NCBI GenBank assembly: GCA_003599195.1
Contig: QZIZ01000140.1
Coordinates: forward strand, 1-35,877
Length of the DNA: 35,877 nt
DNA from: Deltaproteobacteria bacterium
Lineage (GTDB): Bacteria > Desulfobacterota > Desulfobaccia > Desulfobaccales > 0-14-0-80-60-11
Direction of reading: 5' to 3'
Below the pieces are notes generated by a model, which was not told the DNA's origin, did no database searches, and was given only the letters and a program-made list of their open reading frames with translations. A program made the translations under genes and the position numbers. Within the stretch, counting starts at the first letter, position 1. Every line of letters starts with the position of its first letter. This document shows positions 10,032 through 18,794 of this stretch, in pieces.

Positions 10032-10772
10032 ATGGAAATTACTCTGGACAGCCTGGTATTCCGGCGCTACGGCCCGGTGGTATTGAACGCCACCATCCTT
10101 TATACCTGGTTGGTCATGGCTCTCCTGACACTGGTCTCCTGGCTGGTAAGCAGGCGGCTCTCTTCCGGCCCTGAGATCTCCCGGGCCCAGAACCTCCTGG
10201 AGGTGGTGGTGTCGGGGGTGAGAGACCAGATTCGGCAGATCAGCCAGGAGGCTCCGGACCGTTATCTCCCCTTCATCGGCACCCTTTATCTCTTCATTGC
10301 GGTGTCCAACCTTCTGGCCTTTGTGCCGGGCTACCACCCGCCCACGGGTTCGCTGTCCACCACCGCGGCCCTGGCCGGCTGCGTCTTTATGGCCGTACCC
10401 CTGTACGGCATCGCCCAAAGAGGGTTGGGCGGCTTTCTGGGCCACTACTTCAGGCCCTCGGTATTCATGCTGCCCTTTCATATCATCTCGGAGATTTCCC
10501 GGACCCTGGCCCTGGCCGTGCGCCTCTTCGGGAACGTCATGAGCGGGGTGCTCCTGGGGGGCATCTTGCTGTCCATCGCGCCCCTGTTTTTCCCCATTAT
10601 TTTGCAGGCCCTGGAACTGCTCATCGGCCAGATCCAGGCCTTTATCTTTGCGGTTCTGGCCACCTTGTACATCGCCTCCGCCTCCCAGGCCCATGAGGAG
10701 GGAAGACAACGGGTGTTGGCCGATTCAACGGAAGAAATCAAACCAAATCAGCAGGAAGGAATGAACGCATGA
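10032..10772 (+). CDS. atpB: N-type ATP synthase subunit a
   Basis: Fo ion-channel subunit a, 246 aa, with about five to six TM helices. The essential Arg is R164 in LAVRLFGN (161-168), with the typical following helix ending LLIGQIQAFIFAVLATLYIA. The stretch FVPGYHPPTGSLSTTAALA (97-115) is the family motif before the half-channel helices. ATG 10032 has GAGG (10022-10025) 6 nt upstream; an in-frame TTG at 10020 would only add four residues. The stop overlaps the atpE start by 4 nt. Confidence 0.93.
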   Translation: MEITLDSLVFRRYGPVVLNATILYTWLVMALLTLVSWLVSRRLSSGPEISRAQNLLEVVVSGVRDQIRQISQEAPDRYLPFIGTLYLFIAVSNLLAFVPGYHPPTGSLSTTAALAGCVFMAVPLYGIAQRGLGGFLGHYFRPSVFMLPFHIISEISRTLALAVRLFGNVMSGVLLGGILLSIAPLFFPIILQALELLIGQIQAFIFAVLATLYIASASQAHEEGRQRVLADSTEEIKPNQQEGMNA

Positions 10773-11044
10773 GTTCCCAAGACTGGATCGCCCTGGCCTC
10801 CATCATCACTGCGGGTTTGACCATGGCCATCGGTTCCATCGGCCCGGCCCTGGCCCAGGGGCGGGCCATCACCCAGGCCATGACGGCCATCGCCCAGCAA
10901 CCGGACGAATCCACCACCATCACCCGCACGCTGTTCGTGGGCCTGGCCATGATTGAATCCATGGCCATTTACTGCCTGGTGGTCTCCATGATTCTCCTGT
11001 TTGCCAATCCGTTTTGGAATTATGTAGTAAAAGCGAAAGGGTAA
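10769..11044 (+). CDS. atpE: N-type ATP synthase subunit c (Na+-binding ring)
   Basis: Proteolipid subunit of 91 aa with two TM helices. The ion site shows Q30 in GPALAQG of helix 1 and E63-S64 in AMIESMAIY of helix 2. These match Q32, E65 and S66 of the Ilyobacter tartaricus Na+ ring with a two-residue shift. The fourth ligand-region residue, Thr67 there, is Met65 here. The conserved polar loop is ARQP-like (AIAQQPDES, 40-48). I infer Na+ coupling. The long c-hairpin and the operon order support the N-type assignment. Confidence 0.93.
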   Translation: MSSQDWIALASIITAGLTMAIGSIGPALAQGRAITQAMTAIAQQPDESTTITRTLFVGLAMIESMAIYCLVVSMILLFANPFWNYVVKAKG

Positions 11045-11047
11045 ACG

Positions 11048-11824
11048 TTGCTGGTAGACTGGTTTACGGTTGCCGCCCAGGTGGTAAATTTCCTGATCCT
11101 GGTGGCCCTGCTCAAGCGTTTCCTGTACCGGCCCATCATCGAAGCCATGGACGCGCGGGAGGCCAGGATTGCGGCCCGGCTCGCGGAGGCGGAGAAGAAC
11201 CGTAAAGCCGCGGAGACGGAACACGCCGCGGTTCTCCAGGAGCGCCGGGACTTGGAAGACCGGCGTCAGGAACTGCTGGCCCAGGCCGAGAAAGAAGTGG
11301 AGGCCCACAAGCAGGACCTGATCGGAAAACTGCACCGGGAGATCGAAGACCTGCGGGCCAGGTGGAACGCGGCCCTGGCCCGGGAACGGGACCTGTTCTT
11401 CCAGGACCTGCGCCGGCGGCTGGTTGCGCAGGTAGCCGCGGTCTCCCGCCGGGCCTTCCGGGATCTGGCCGGCCTTGATCTGGAGCAGCGCCTGCTGGAG
11501 GTCTTTCTCCAGCGTCTGACAAACCTCGAGGCCGCCGCCCGGATCGAATTCGTGGACGCCGCAAAGGAAGCCGGCGGGAACGTCCTCATTACCACCGCCT
11601 TTGAAATGCCGGCAGCCATGCAAACCCGGATCACCCAGGCGCTCCAGGAACTGGCCGGGGAGACCCTGACGCCCCGGTTTGAGAGCAACCCCGAGGCGGC
11701 ATCCGGCATCGAGGTCAAGGCCGGAGGCTGCAAGATCGCCTGGAGCCTGGATAATTTCCTCCAAGGTCTGGAAGAGGCCCTGGCCGCGGCCTTTGCCGAA
11801 AGTGACGGGAGAAGGCTGGCGTGA
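11048..11824 (+). CDS. atpF: N-type ATP synthase subunit b with delta-like C-terminus
   Basis: A 258-aa peripheral-stalk protein. It has one N-terminal TM helix (about 5-23, [18 protein letters not shown]) followed by [16 protein letters not shown], typical of subunit b, and a long charged coil (about 30-140). Residues 178-258 ([20 protein letters not shown]... and ...[27 protein letters not shown]) resemble the C-terminal domain of subunit delta. No atpH gene exists in the operon, so delta function is probably fused here. The start is TTG 11048 preceded by AAAGGG; the next codon, CTG, also fits. The stop overlaps atpA by 4 nt. Confidence 0.9.
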   Translation: MLVDWFTVAAQVVNFLILVALLKRFLYRPIIEAMDAREARIAARLAEAEKNRKAAETEHAAVLQERRDLEDRRQELLAQAEKEVEAHKQDLIGKLHREIEDLRARWNAALARERDLFFQDLRRRLVAQVAAVSRRAFRDLAGLDLEQRLLEVFLQRLTNLEAAARIEFVDAAKEAGGNVLITTAFEMPAAMQTRITQALQELAGETLTPRFESNPEAASGIEVKAGGCKIAWSLDNFLQGLEEALAAAFAESDGRRLA

Positions 11825-13347
11825 GCGAAGCCCCACAGGAAATCAAATCCTGGATGGAGGATACTTTCACGGTTTTGGAGAAAACCGCGGCCTCCTACCA
11901 GCCCCGGCTTAAACCCCAGGAAGTGGGGACGGTGCACTATGTGGGCGTGGGCATCGCGCTGGTGGACGGCCTGCCGGGAGTGCGGTCGGAAGAAGTAGTG
12001 GAATTTCCCGGTGACCTCCTGGGCATGGCCTTCAACGTGGATCCCGGGGAAGTGGGGGTGATCCTCCTGGGGGATCACTTGCATCTGAAGGCGGGCCACG
12101 AAGTGAGGCGCACCGGCCGGGTCCTGGACGTGCCGGTGGGAGAGGCCCTGTTGGGCCGGGTGGTGGACGCCCTGGGGAGGCCGCTGGACGAAAGGGGGCC
12201 GGTGCGCGCCGCGGCGCGGCGGCCGGTGGAACGGGAGGCCCCGGCCATCATGCAGCGGAACCCGGTGACCGTGCCCCTGGAGACCGGCATCAAGGTGGTG
12301 GACGCCCTGATCCCCATCGGCCGCGGCCAGCGGGAGCTGATCCTGGGCGACCGGCAGACCGGCAAGACCGCCCTGGCGGTGGACGCCCTGATCAATCAGA
12401 AGGACAAAGGCATCCTTTGCGTTTACTGCGCCATCGGCCAGCGGGACGTGGCGGTGGCCAAGCTCATCGCCGAACTCAAAAATCACCAGGCCATGGATTA
12501 CACCATCGTGGTGATGGCCCCCGGTGAAGCCTCTCCCGGACTGCAATTCGCGGCCCCTTATGCCGCCACCTCCATGGCCGAATATTTCATGGAGCAAGGC
12601 CGGGACGTGCTGATCATCTATGATGATCTCACCAACCACGCCCGGGCTTACCGGGAGCTCTCCCTGCTGCTCCGGCGCCCTCCCGGCCGGGAGGCCTACC
12701 CGGGGGATATTTTCTATATCCACTCCCGCCTGCTGGAACGCTCCACCCACCTGCGCCCGGAGTTCGGCGGCGGCTCCCTCACAGCTCTACCGATCGTGGA
12801 AACGGAAGCCCAGAATATCGCCGCTTATATCCCCACCAACCTCATTTCCATCACCGACGGCCAGCTCTATCTTACTCCCCAGCTCTTTCAAAAAGGGATT
12901 TTCCCCGCGGTGGATGTGGGCAAGTCGGTCTCCCGGGTGGGGGGTAAGACCCAATTGGCGGCTTACCGGGAGGTGGCCGGAGACCTGCGCCTGGTCTATT
13001 CCCAGTTCGGGGAACTGGAAGCTTTTGCCAGGTTCGGCACCCGTCTGGATGAAAAGACCCGCAAGGCCCTGGACCGGGGATTCCGGGTGCGGGAGGCGCT
13101 GAAACAGGCCCAATACGACGTCATCCCCGCAGCCGAGCAGGTCGCGGTCCTGTTGGCGGTCACCACCGGGGTCTTTGACGACCTCCCCCCGGAGGAGATC
13201 GCCGGGGCCGAAAGAAGGCTCCGGGAGATCGTCCGGCAAAATTTGCCCGATATTTGCCAGAGAATTAGGGCCAATGAAATATTAAGCGGCCGGGACCGGG
13301 AGGCCATTATCAATAAAGCCCGGGCAGTAGTCGATCAAAAGATCTGA
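11821..13347 (+). CDS. atpA: N-type ATP synthase subunit alpha
   Basis: Non-catalytic alpha subunit, 508 aa. The P-loop is GDRQTGKT (176-183). Family motifs are [58 protein letters not shown] and [10 protein letters not shown], which holds the Arg finger. The usual SRVGSAAQ is replaced by SRVGGKTQ. Start GTG 11821 overlaps the atpF TGA. It is of normal length. The next gap (13348-13420) carries a short repeat. Confidence 0.93.
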   Translation: MSEAPQEIKSWMEDTFTVLEKTAASYQPRLKPQEVGTVHYVGVGIALVDGLPGVRSEEVVEFPGDLLGMAFNVDPGEVGVILLGDHLHLKAGHEVRRTGRVLDVPVGEALLGRVVDALGRPLDERGPVRAAARRPVEREAPAIMQRNPVTVPLETGIKVVDALIPIGRGQRELILGDRQTGKTALAVDALINQKDKGILCVYCAIGQRDVAVAKLIAELKNHQAMDYTIVVMAPGEASPGLQFAAPYAATSMAEYFMEQGRDVLIIYDDLTNHARAYRELSLLLRRPPGREAYPGDIFYIHSRLLERSTHLRPEFGGGSLTALPIVETEAQNIAAYIPTNLISITDGQLYLTPQLFQKGIFPAVDVGKSVSRVGGKTQLAAYREVAGDLRLVYSQFGELEAFARFGTRLDEKTRKALDRGFRVREALKQAQYDVIPAAEQVAVLLAVTTGVFDDLPPEEIAGAERRLREIVRQNLPDICQRIRANEILSGRDREAIINKARAVVDQKI

Positions 13348-13372
13348 TTGAGTTGTTAATTATTGTGCCTTT

Positions 13373-13396
13373 CTTTGCGTCTTGGCGTCTTTGCGT
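13373..13396. repeat. Octamer repeat CTTTGCGT x3 in the atpA-atpG gap
   Basis: Units at exact 8-bp period: CTTTGCGT (13373), CTTGGCGT (13381) and CTTTGCGT (13389). The reverse complement, ACGCAAAG, resembles the ACGCAGAG units at 9948-9972. It sits just before the atpG ribosome site and could be a dispersed element. Confidence 0.7.
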
Positions 13397-13420
13397 GAGG
13401 TTTATTTTTTAGGAACTTTC

Positions 13421-14311
13421 ATGGAAACCATCGAATCCCTGCGCCGGAAGATCGATACCACGGAAGAGCTGCAATCCGTGGTGAAGACCATGAAGACCAT
13501 CGCCGCGGTGAGCATCCGGCAGTATGAGCGGGCGGTGCAATCCCTGTCTGAATACGACCGCACCGTACACATGGGGCTGCAAGTGGTCCTGCAGAAGCGG
13601 CCCCAGGTTTGGCAGGCTCCCCCTGCGCCTGCCGGCCGCAAGGTGGTGGCCGTCATCCTCGGGTCCGAACAGGGGATGTGCGGCCAATTCAACGAACAGA
13701 TGGCCGCCTTTGCCCTGGATAAGCTCCGCCAGGAGCTGGGCCTCCTCCAGGATCTTGCAGTCATTGCCGTGGGGGGGCGGGTGGCCGCGCGTCTGCAAGA
13801 GGCTGGCCAGCCCGTGGCCCGGCTGTTTGACCTGCCGGGTTCGGCGGCGGGGATTACGCCTCGGGTGCAGGAACTGCTGGTGGAGCTGGAGGAGATGCAG
13901 GACCGGGGCTTGATCGACCGTCTCCTGGTCTTCCACCATGAGCCGGTGCACCGGGCGGCTTATCAGCCTCAGGAGCGCCGCCTGCTGCCGGTGGACCCCG
14001 CCTGGCTGACCAAGTTGGCCCAGACCAAATGGCCTTCCCGGGTATTGCCCACCTTTACCATGGAGGAGGACCGCCTCTTTTTCCTCCTGATGGGCCATTA
14101 CCTCTTTGTTTCACTTTTTAGGGCCTTCGCCGCCTCCCTGGCCGCGGAAAACGCCTCCCGCCTCGCCGCCATGCAGGCCGCAGAGAGCCACATTGAAGAC
14201 CGGCTGAGAGAACTCAAGCTCCGGTTCAATGACCTGCGGCAAAATACCATCACCGAAGAACTGCTGGATATCATGGTGGGCTTCGAAGCCGCCTCCGGCA
14301 AGAAGAATTAA
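13421..14311 (+). CDS. atpG: N-type ATP synthase subunit gamma
   Basis: Central rotor subunit, 296 aa. The N-terminal helix METIESLRRKIDTTEELQSVVKTMKTIAAVSIRQYERAV and the C-terminal helix, which includes AAESHIEDRLRELKLRFNDLRQNTITEELLDIM, form the family coiled coil. The middle GSEQGMCGQFNEQM matches the GSDRGLCGGFN motif. ATG 13421 has AGGA 6 nt upstream. It is last in the operon, as expected for N-ATPases. It is a little divergent from ordinary gamma, for example in the QNTITEELLDIMVGFEA ending. Confidence 0.92.
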   Translation: METIESLRRKIDTTEELQSVVKTMKTIAAVSIRQYERAVQSLSEYDRTVHMGLQVVLQKRPQVWQAPPAPAGRKVVAVILGSEQGMCGQFNEQMAAFALDKLRQELGLLQDLAVIAVGGRVAARLQEAGQPVARLFDLPGSAAGITPRVQELLVELEEMQDRGLIDRLLVFHHEPVHRAAYQPQERRLLPVDPAWLTKLAQTKWPSRVLPTFTMEEDRLFFLLMGHYLFVSLFRAFAASLAAENASRLAAMQAAESHIEDRLRELKLRFNDLRQNTITEELLDIMVGFEAASGKKN

Positions 14312-14333
14312 GGAAAATGGGTTGACGTTATCA

Positions 14334-14378
14334 AGGGCCGCGGCCGCGATAAGGCAGCGCCTTCCTGACCGCGGCCCT
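14334..14378. terminator. Strong hairpin between atpG and the convergent peroxidase gene
   Basis: Perfect 10-bp arms AGGGCCGCGG (14334-14343) and CCGCGGCCCT (14369-14378) enclose a nested hairpin, AAGGC-AGC-GCCTT (14351-14363). There is no T-run, but the position between convergent genes suggests a bidirectional transcription end. Confidence 0.6.
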
Positions 14379-14414
14379 GGTTCATGATTGATATGCCGGA
14401 CTCATTGAACCTTA

Positions 14415-15629
14415 TTAGAAATTCTGACCTTGGTTTCGTGGCCCGGGAAGGTAACCATCGGTCAGGGTCTTAAGGAAGGCTACGATATCGCTCACTTCCT
14501 GATCAGTCAGGCCTAGCATACCGAAGAATCCAGGCTCCATGGGCATGTGCCGGTGCACGTTCTCCGGCACCTCGGGCGGAGGCCAATTCGCCGCGGGGAC
14601 GTCCCGGGTATTATTGAACATAACCACTTCCCTCAGCGTCTTGAACACGCCGTTATGCTCATAGGGAGCGGTCCTGGCGACGTTGCGCAGCGAGGGGATC
14701 TTAAACTTGCCGTTCTGTTTCTGGGCATTGGCATTCGGGACACCGGCATTCGGGTCCCCCCTCTCCGCCAGAACTTCTCCAAGCCCCAAATCAACGTAAT
14801 TCTTTCCAGCAGCATTGAACTTCGCGGGCATTTGATAATAAAGATTCTCCGGATTTGCCGGGACCCCTATATTCTGATGGCCGAAGTTGGTAAAGAGCGG
14901 TTTAACTCCGGGAACACTGTCCATGGAGTGGCAGTTCACACATTTGGCCTTACCCGTGAAGAGAGCCAGTCCATTCGCCTCGGCCGCGGTCAACTGCACC
15001 TGCCCATCCAGGTAAAGGTCGAACTTGGAGCTGAACGGGTTCATTTCGGCGGAGCGCTCGTAGGCGGCAATGGCTTCTGCGGCATATTGAAACGCGGTCT
15101 CCACATCCTTTAAGGAGTTAGGTCCAAAAACGAATTTAAAGAAGCTGGCGTAATCGGAATTCCGAATGGCTCTTACCACTGCGGCCTTATTGGGATTATG
15201 CATCTCCAGGGGGTTGAGGAAAGGTTGTTGGGCCTGGTCTTCCAGCGTATCGGTCCGCCCATCCCAGAACAAGCCGCCCACGTACATGCCCTGCATCATG
15301 TTGCCTATGCTTGGCGTCGGGTCCCAGTGGAGCGGGGGGCTGAAACCCGCGTAAGCCGAACTGGGGGTATTGCGGGGGCCGAAAAATCTCCTGATGACTC
15401 CTTGGGCCACCGGCAGAATATGATTCGGATCGGCGAATCCGAATACCGGACTGTGACACGTGGCGCAGGACTGCCCGTCTGGCTGCGACAGATCGTCATC
15501 GAAAAACAGGGTCTTACCCAAGGCGACCTTTTCCGGGCTGTCCGCGGCGAGGCCGATGCCGGATAGGGCCAGAATACCGAATAGCATTAGCAGTCCCAGC
15601 AAAAAAGCGGTCAGGATTTTGGATGTCAT
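14415..15629 (-). CDS. Di-heme cytochrome c peroxidase / MauG-family protein
   Basis: Exported protein of 404 aa. The signal peptide (about 1-29) ends ...SGIGLAA. There are two c-type haem sites, CATCH (55-59) and CVNCH (230-234). The arrangement is that of bacterial cytochrome c peroxidases, with motifs RNTPSS, FWDGR, LEDQAQQPFLNPLEM, IPSLRNVARTAPYEHNG and a C-terminal IVAFLKTL. At about 400 aa it is longer than CcpA (about 330), so it may belong to the MauG/extended branch. ATG 15629 has GGAGG just upstream; an in-frame TTG at 15641 is rejected. It probably reduces H2O2 in the periplasm, which is inferred. A Crp/Fnr regulator lies nearby, and a palindrome lies at 15696-15715. Confidence 0.9.
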   Translation of the reverse strand: MTSKILTAFLLGLLMLFGILALSGIGLAADSPEKVALGKTLFFDDDLSQPDGQSCATCHSPVFGFADPNHILPVAQGVIRRFFGPRNTPSSAYAGFSPPLHWDPTPSIGNMMQGMYVGGLFWDGRTDTLEDQAQQPFLNPLEMHNPNKAAVVRAIRNSDYASFFKFVFGPNSLKDVETAFQYAAEAIAAYERSAEMNPFSSKFDLYLDGQVQLTAAEANGLALFTGKAKCVNCHSMDSVPGVKPLFTNFGHQNIGVPANPENLYYQMPAKFNAAGKNYVDLGLGEVLAERGDPNAGVPNANAQKQNGKFKIPSLRNVARTAPYEHNGVFKTLREVVMFNNTRDVPAANWPPPEVPENVHRHMPMEPGFFGMLGLTDQEVSDIVAFLKTLTDGYLPGPRNQGQNF

Positions 15630-15695
15630 AATGTCCTCCAATCTTGATGCAGAAAGATTTTTAGCAATAAGCTAAAAATAGATATGGTTATGAAC

Positions 15696-15715
15696 AATAG
15701 GCAAAATTGCCTATT
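15696..15715. promoter_or_regulatory. Operator-like palindrome upstream of the peroxidase
   Basis: Perfect arms AATAGGCAA and TTGCCTATT are separated by AA. It lies about 70 nt upstream of the peroxidase ATG, in the divergent gap with the exported-protein gene. A close copy is at 23112-23131. The regulator is unknown. The rest of 15630-15852 is AT-rich and shows no gene. Confidence 0.55.
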
Positions 15716-15852
15716 TTCCTATTTAAGGATTTTTCCCGGTATGGGCCTTCTTCCCGCAATCACAAAAAATAATTTTAGTGCGCCGATTCTTCTCCAAATG
15801 AGTGTTTTTATGAACATTAGCCCATAAAAACCCTTTTAGAGGAGATAAGGCC

Positions 15853-16311
15853 ATGAACGGATTAAAGGTTGGCGTAACGAAAACGCTGGCGGGTATTCTG
15901 AGTGTGGCGATTATCTTTATAAGCGTCCATTCCTGGGCGCAGCAAGGCATGGGGCCGGGCGGCGGCCCCCGGAGGCATTACGGCATGATGTGGGATGCCG
16001 GCGCGGTGACGACCATGTCCGGTGAAGTTGTTGCGGTGGACAAATACACCCCCGGCAGGGGCGGAAGTTCGTATGGCCTGCATTTGACCTTGAAGACGGA
16101 CAAGGAAACGCTGCCCGTAATCCTGGGACCCGCCTGGTATGTGGAGCAGCAGCACTTTACCGTCGCCGCCAAAGACCAGGTGAAAATTAAAGGTTCCCGC
16201 GTCTCGGTCCAGGGGCAGTCTATGCTTATCGCCCAAGAGGTCAAAAAAGGCGACAAGATTTTAAAAATGCGGAATGATAAGGGCTTTCCCCTTTGGGCCG
16301 GTCCGAGATAA
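15853..16311 (+). CDS. Small exported protein of unknown function (possible OB-fold)
   Basis: 152 aa. A signal peptide (about 1-30) ends in HSWAQ, followed by a Gly/Pro-rich stretch GMGPGGGPRRHYGMMWDAG. The rest (about 50-150) is beta-rich: MSGEVVAVDKYTPG, YGLHLTLKTDKETLPVILGPAWYVE, DQVKIKGSRVSVQGQSMLIAQEVKKGDKILKMRND. The pattern of alternating strands and GSRV resembles small periplasmic OB-fold proteins, but I cannot assign a function. It is divergent from the peroxidase and convergent to the Crp/Fnr gene, so a role with redox or metal metabolism is only a guess. GGAG at 15841 precedes ATG 15853. Confidence 0.75.
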   Translation: MNGLKVGVTKTLAGILSVAIIFISVHSWAQQGMGPGGGPRRHYGMMWDAGAVTTMSGEVVAVDKYTPGRGGSSYGLHLTLKTDKETLPVILGPAWYVEQQHFTVAAKDQVKIKGSRVSVQGQSMLIAQEVKKGDKILKMRNDKGFPLWAGPR

Positions 16312-16357
16312 AGCTGGTTTCCCCTCTTTGGTCTTCATCCAGATCGAAACGGACAAA

Positions 16358-17005
16358 TCACTCAGTAATTTCCGCGAGCCGCACCTGGTCAAGGATGTCC
16401 ACAGATTGCCCGGCAAATCGCAACAGACCGGCATCGGACAGTTCTTTGGCAATGCGGTAGAAGGTCTCGTGGGTCATACCCAGGAAGTTGGCCAGCTCTT
16501 TGCGGGGCACCGGCAGGGCAACGGACCGGGAATTTTGCATTTCGGCCAGAAGCAGCAGGTAACTGGCGATTCTTGCCTTGGGGGGCGTGAGGGTCAAGTC
16601 GATCAGGCGCCTCCTCAGGTTGATGACCATCAGGGACAGCAGGCGCATCCATTCGAGGGCGAAACTCTTATCCCCGGTTACCAAGCCTAAGAACCCCTGC
16701 CTTTTGATGAGTAGCAGCCGGCTATCCTTCAACGCCTCCGCGTAACAATGATAATTTCCGGCGAAGATACTGGCTAAGGCAAAGGCGCTCCCCGGATCGG
16801 CGATTTCCTGGGTGATCTCCTTGCCCTGGGGGGTCCGCCCGTAAACCCGCACCGCTCCATCCCGGACCACATAAAAACCCCGGGAGGGATCACCGGGGGC
16901 AAAAAGCCGGGATCCTTTGGCCAACGGAATCTCCTGGGTGACCTCTTCCAATGCTTTAAGATGCTCCGGTGAAAGATTGGCGAAGATCGGTATTCCTGCC
17001 AGCAT
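16358..17005 (-). CDS. Crp/Fnr-family transcriptional regulator
   Basis: 215 aa from ATG 17005; an in-frame TTG at 17020 would add five residues. A cyclic-nucleotide-binding-like beta-barrel (about 1-110) has GSRLFAPGDPSRGFYVVRDGAVRVYGRTPQGKE. The dimer helix is followed by a winged helix with PRKELANFLGMTHETFYRIAKEL (about 160-185); its E and R positions are those that contact TGA half-sites in FNR/CRP. Only one Cys (in YHCYAE) is present, so an FNR-type 4Fe-4S cluster is ruled out. The ligand is unknown; haem or another small molecule is possible. A TGAT-N4-ATCA palindrome upstream suggests autoregulation. Confidence 0.9.
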   Translation of the reverse strand: MLAGIPIFANLSPEHLKALEEVTQEIPLAKGSRLFAPGDPSRGFYVVRDGAVRVYGRTPQGKEITQEIADPGSAFALASIFAGNYHCYAEALKDSRLLLIKRQGFLGLVTGDKSFALEWMRLLSLMVINLRRRLIDLTLTPPKARIASYLLLLAEMQNSRSVALPVPRKELANFLGMTHETFYRIAKELSDAGLLRFAGQSVDILDQVRLAEITE

Positions 17006-17046
17006 GGCTGCAACTCTCAAAATAATTTCTCAAAAAATCTTCTTTC

Positions 17047-17064
17047 GTATGATTCAAATCATAC
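17047..17064. promoter_or_regulatory. FNR-like palindromic operator (GTATGATT-CA-AATCATAC)
   Basis: Perfect 8-bp arms flank CA and contain TGAT-N4-ATCA, the core of FNR/DNR-type sites. It is about 42-59 nt upstream of the Crp/Fnr ATG. Extra half-sites GTATGA occur at 17104 and 17133, on the side of the tolC gene. Binding by the adjacent regulator is inferred. Confidence 0.6.
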
Positions 17065-17259
17065 TACTTTTTCTACTAATAGCCTATCATTTATTTTGGG
17101 GAGGTATGAAGATAACATTTTGATAAATAAAGGTATGATATTTTAGAAAAAATTGAGGCAGGCGCGCCGGATTTCGCCATCTTGAGTGTTTACCGGAATA
17201 GGAACCTTATCCACGTCGTTCAGTTTGTTGTGCAAGTTATTAATGGCAAAAAATTCTTA

Positions 17260-17280
17260 TTATCAGGGATCGACTGATAA
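17260..17280. promoter_or_regulatory. Palindrome TTATCAG-N7-CTGATAA before the efflux operon
   Basis: Perfect 7-bp arms with a 7-nt spacer lie about 62 nt before the tolC start. It could be an operator for an efflux regulator or a leader hairpin. The whole gap 17021-17342 is AT-rich and holds no gene. Confidence 0.4.
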
Positions 17281-17342
17281 AGAGATCGCCCTTCTTATTT
17301 AAAAGAAATTTTGGGAAAGGTTGATAAAAGAAAGGAAAGCGA

Positions 17343-18794
17343 ATGGGATGTAACCATATTAATAACGTAATTGCCGTAACTATAACTCTCATTATTTCGG
17401 GTTGCGCCGTTGTATATCCCACCGATCCTTATGCTCCGGTCCCCTCCACAAAGGCCGTATCCATCACGGCCCCGGCGCCGTCCCAGCCTGTTCCGGCCAA
17501 GGAAGAAGCAGTCCCGGAGGCTTTAACCCTGGAGCGTTCCCTGGAGATTGCCTTGAAGAACAATCCGGAAGTGGCAGCGACTCTGTGGGATGTCTCGGCC
17601 GCGGGGGCCAGGGTGGATCAGGCGAAAGCGGCCCGCTGGCCCACTTTGACTTACGAGGGCAACTATACCAAATACCTCAACTCTAAGCCGTTGTGGGAAG
17701 CCCGGTTCAACCAGGAAAGAAGGCTGTTCGCCAAACAACAGAGCCGGGGCGATGTTCTCCTGAAGCTGCCTTTATTCACCGGCGGCCGCATCATCAATGA
17801 GATCAAGGCCACGGAACTCTTCCGCCTGGCGGAAGAGAACCGGCTCTCCCGGACCCGGGATGAACTGGTGTTCAACGTCTCCAGCACCTTCTACGGCATC
17901 CTCAGCCAGGAAAAAGTGATCGGCTCCGTGAAGTTTTCCCTCCAGGCCATGCAGGAGCAAAGGCAGAAGATGGCCAAGATGGTGGAAGTGGAAAAGGCGG
18001 CCAAGGTGGACCTCTTGCGCACCGAGGTGCGGGTAGCCGACCTGGAGCAGAGCCTGGAGAAAGAGACCAATGTCCTGGAGGTGCAAAAACGTCTCCTGGC
18101 CAACCTCATGGGTCTGGATTTCGAGAAGGCCCGGATGAAATTTATGGGAAAGCTCACGTTTGAGAAAGTGGGCTATAGTGCGGACCCGTTGGTGTCCAGG
18201 GCCTTGGAGCTGCGCCCCGATTTCAAGGCGGCCAGGGAACGGCTGGCAAGCCAGGCCCGGCGAGTGGACGCGGCCCGGGCCGGACATTACCCCAACGTCA
18301 ACCTGGTGGGGGCTTACGGCTACCGGGGCTCGGGAGTGATGGGAATACGGGATGACCGGGGGAACATCCAGCATCCCGAGGAGCGGGGCCCCTTTTACGA
18401 CGACGACGGCCAAATCGGGGTGACCGTCACCCTGCCCCTTTTCGAAGGCGGCCGCATCTCAGCCAAAGTTAGAGAAGAGGTCTCCGCCCTGGCCGCGGCC
18501 CAGGAACGGCTGCGCAAGCTCAACCTCCAGGTCCGCCAAGAGGTGGAGACCGCTATCCTGGACGTGGACTCCAGCAGTGCCCGGGTCAAGGCCACGGAAA
18601 AGGCCCTGGAACAGGCCCGGGAAAGTCTGCGCGTCGAGACCCTGAAATACAACCTGGCAGCCGGGACCATCACCGACGTCTTGGATGCGCAGACGGCCCT
18701 GCTGGTGACAGAAACCACATATTACCGCGCCCTGGCGGACTTTCGCAGCGCCCTGGCCCGGCTCAAACTGGCGGTGGGGGGAGAGCTTTCATGA
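17343..18794 (+). CDS. TolC-like outer-membrane efflux lipoprotein
   Basis: 483 aa. The signal ends in a lipobox-like IISGC, so Cys20 is probably acylated, as in NodT-type outer-membrane factors. Two repeated OEP domains follow: LERSLEIALKNNPEVAA... and SRALELRPDFKAARERL.... Coiled helices contain VFNVSSTFYGILSQEKV and VRQEVETAILDVDSSSARV, and the ending LAAGTITDVLDAQTALLVTETTYYRALADFRSALARL is typical of TolC. AAGGAAA precedes ATG 17343. The stop overlaps the next gene by 4 nt. It forms the outer duct of the tripartite pump. Confidence 0.92.
   Translation: MGCNHINNVIAVTITLIISGCAVVYPTDPYAPVPSTKAVSITAPAPSQPVPAKEEAVPEALTLERSLEIALKNNPEVAATLWDVSAAGARVDQAKAARWPTLTYEGNYTKYLNSKPLWEARFNQERRLFAKQQSRGDVLLKLPLFTGGRIINEIKATELFRLAEENRLSRTRDELVFNVSSTFYGILSQEKVIGSVKFSLQAMQEQRQKMAKMVEVEKAAKVDLLRTEVRVADLEQSLEKETNVLEVQKRLLANLMGLDFEKARMKFMGKLTFEKVGYSADPLVSRALELRPDFKAARERLASQARRVDAARAGHYPNVNLVGAYGYRGSGVMGIRDDRGNIQHPEERGPFYDDDGQIGVTVTLPLFEGGRISAKVREEVSALAAAQERLRKLNLQVRQEVETAILDVDSSSARVKATEKALEQARESLRVETLKYNLAAGTITDVLDAQTALLVTETTYYRALADFRSALARLKLAVGGELS

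Noticed and set aside
9902..10174. Possible atpR in the expected place
   Set aside because: The frame lies mostly over atpB in another reading frame, has no pair of membrane helices, and contains the octamer repeat, so it is not AtpR.
11266..12750. 494-codon minus-strand frame across atpF and atpA
   Set aside because: Antisense shadow of two well-supported ATPase subunits.
13373..13396. CRISPR-like array
   Set aside because: Units are only 8 bp with no spacers; it is a simple tandem repeat.
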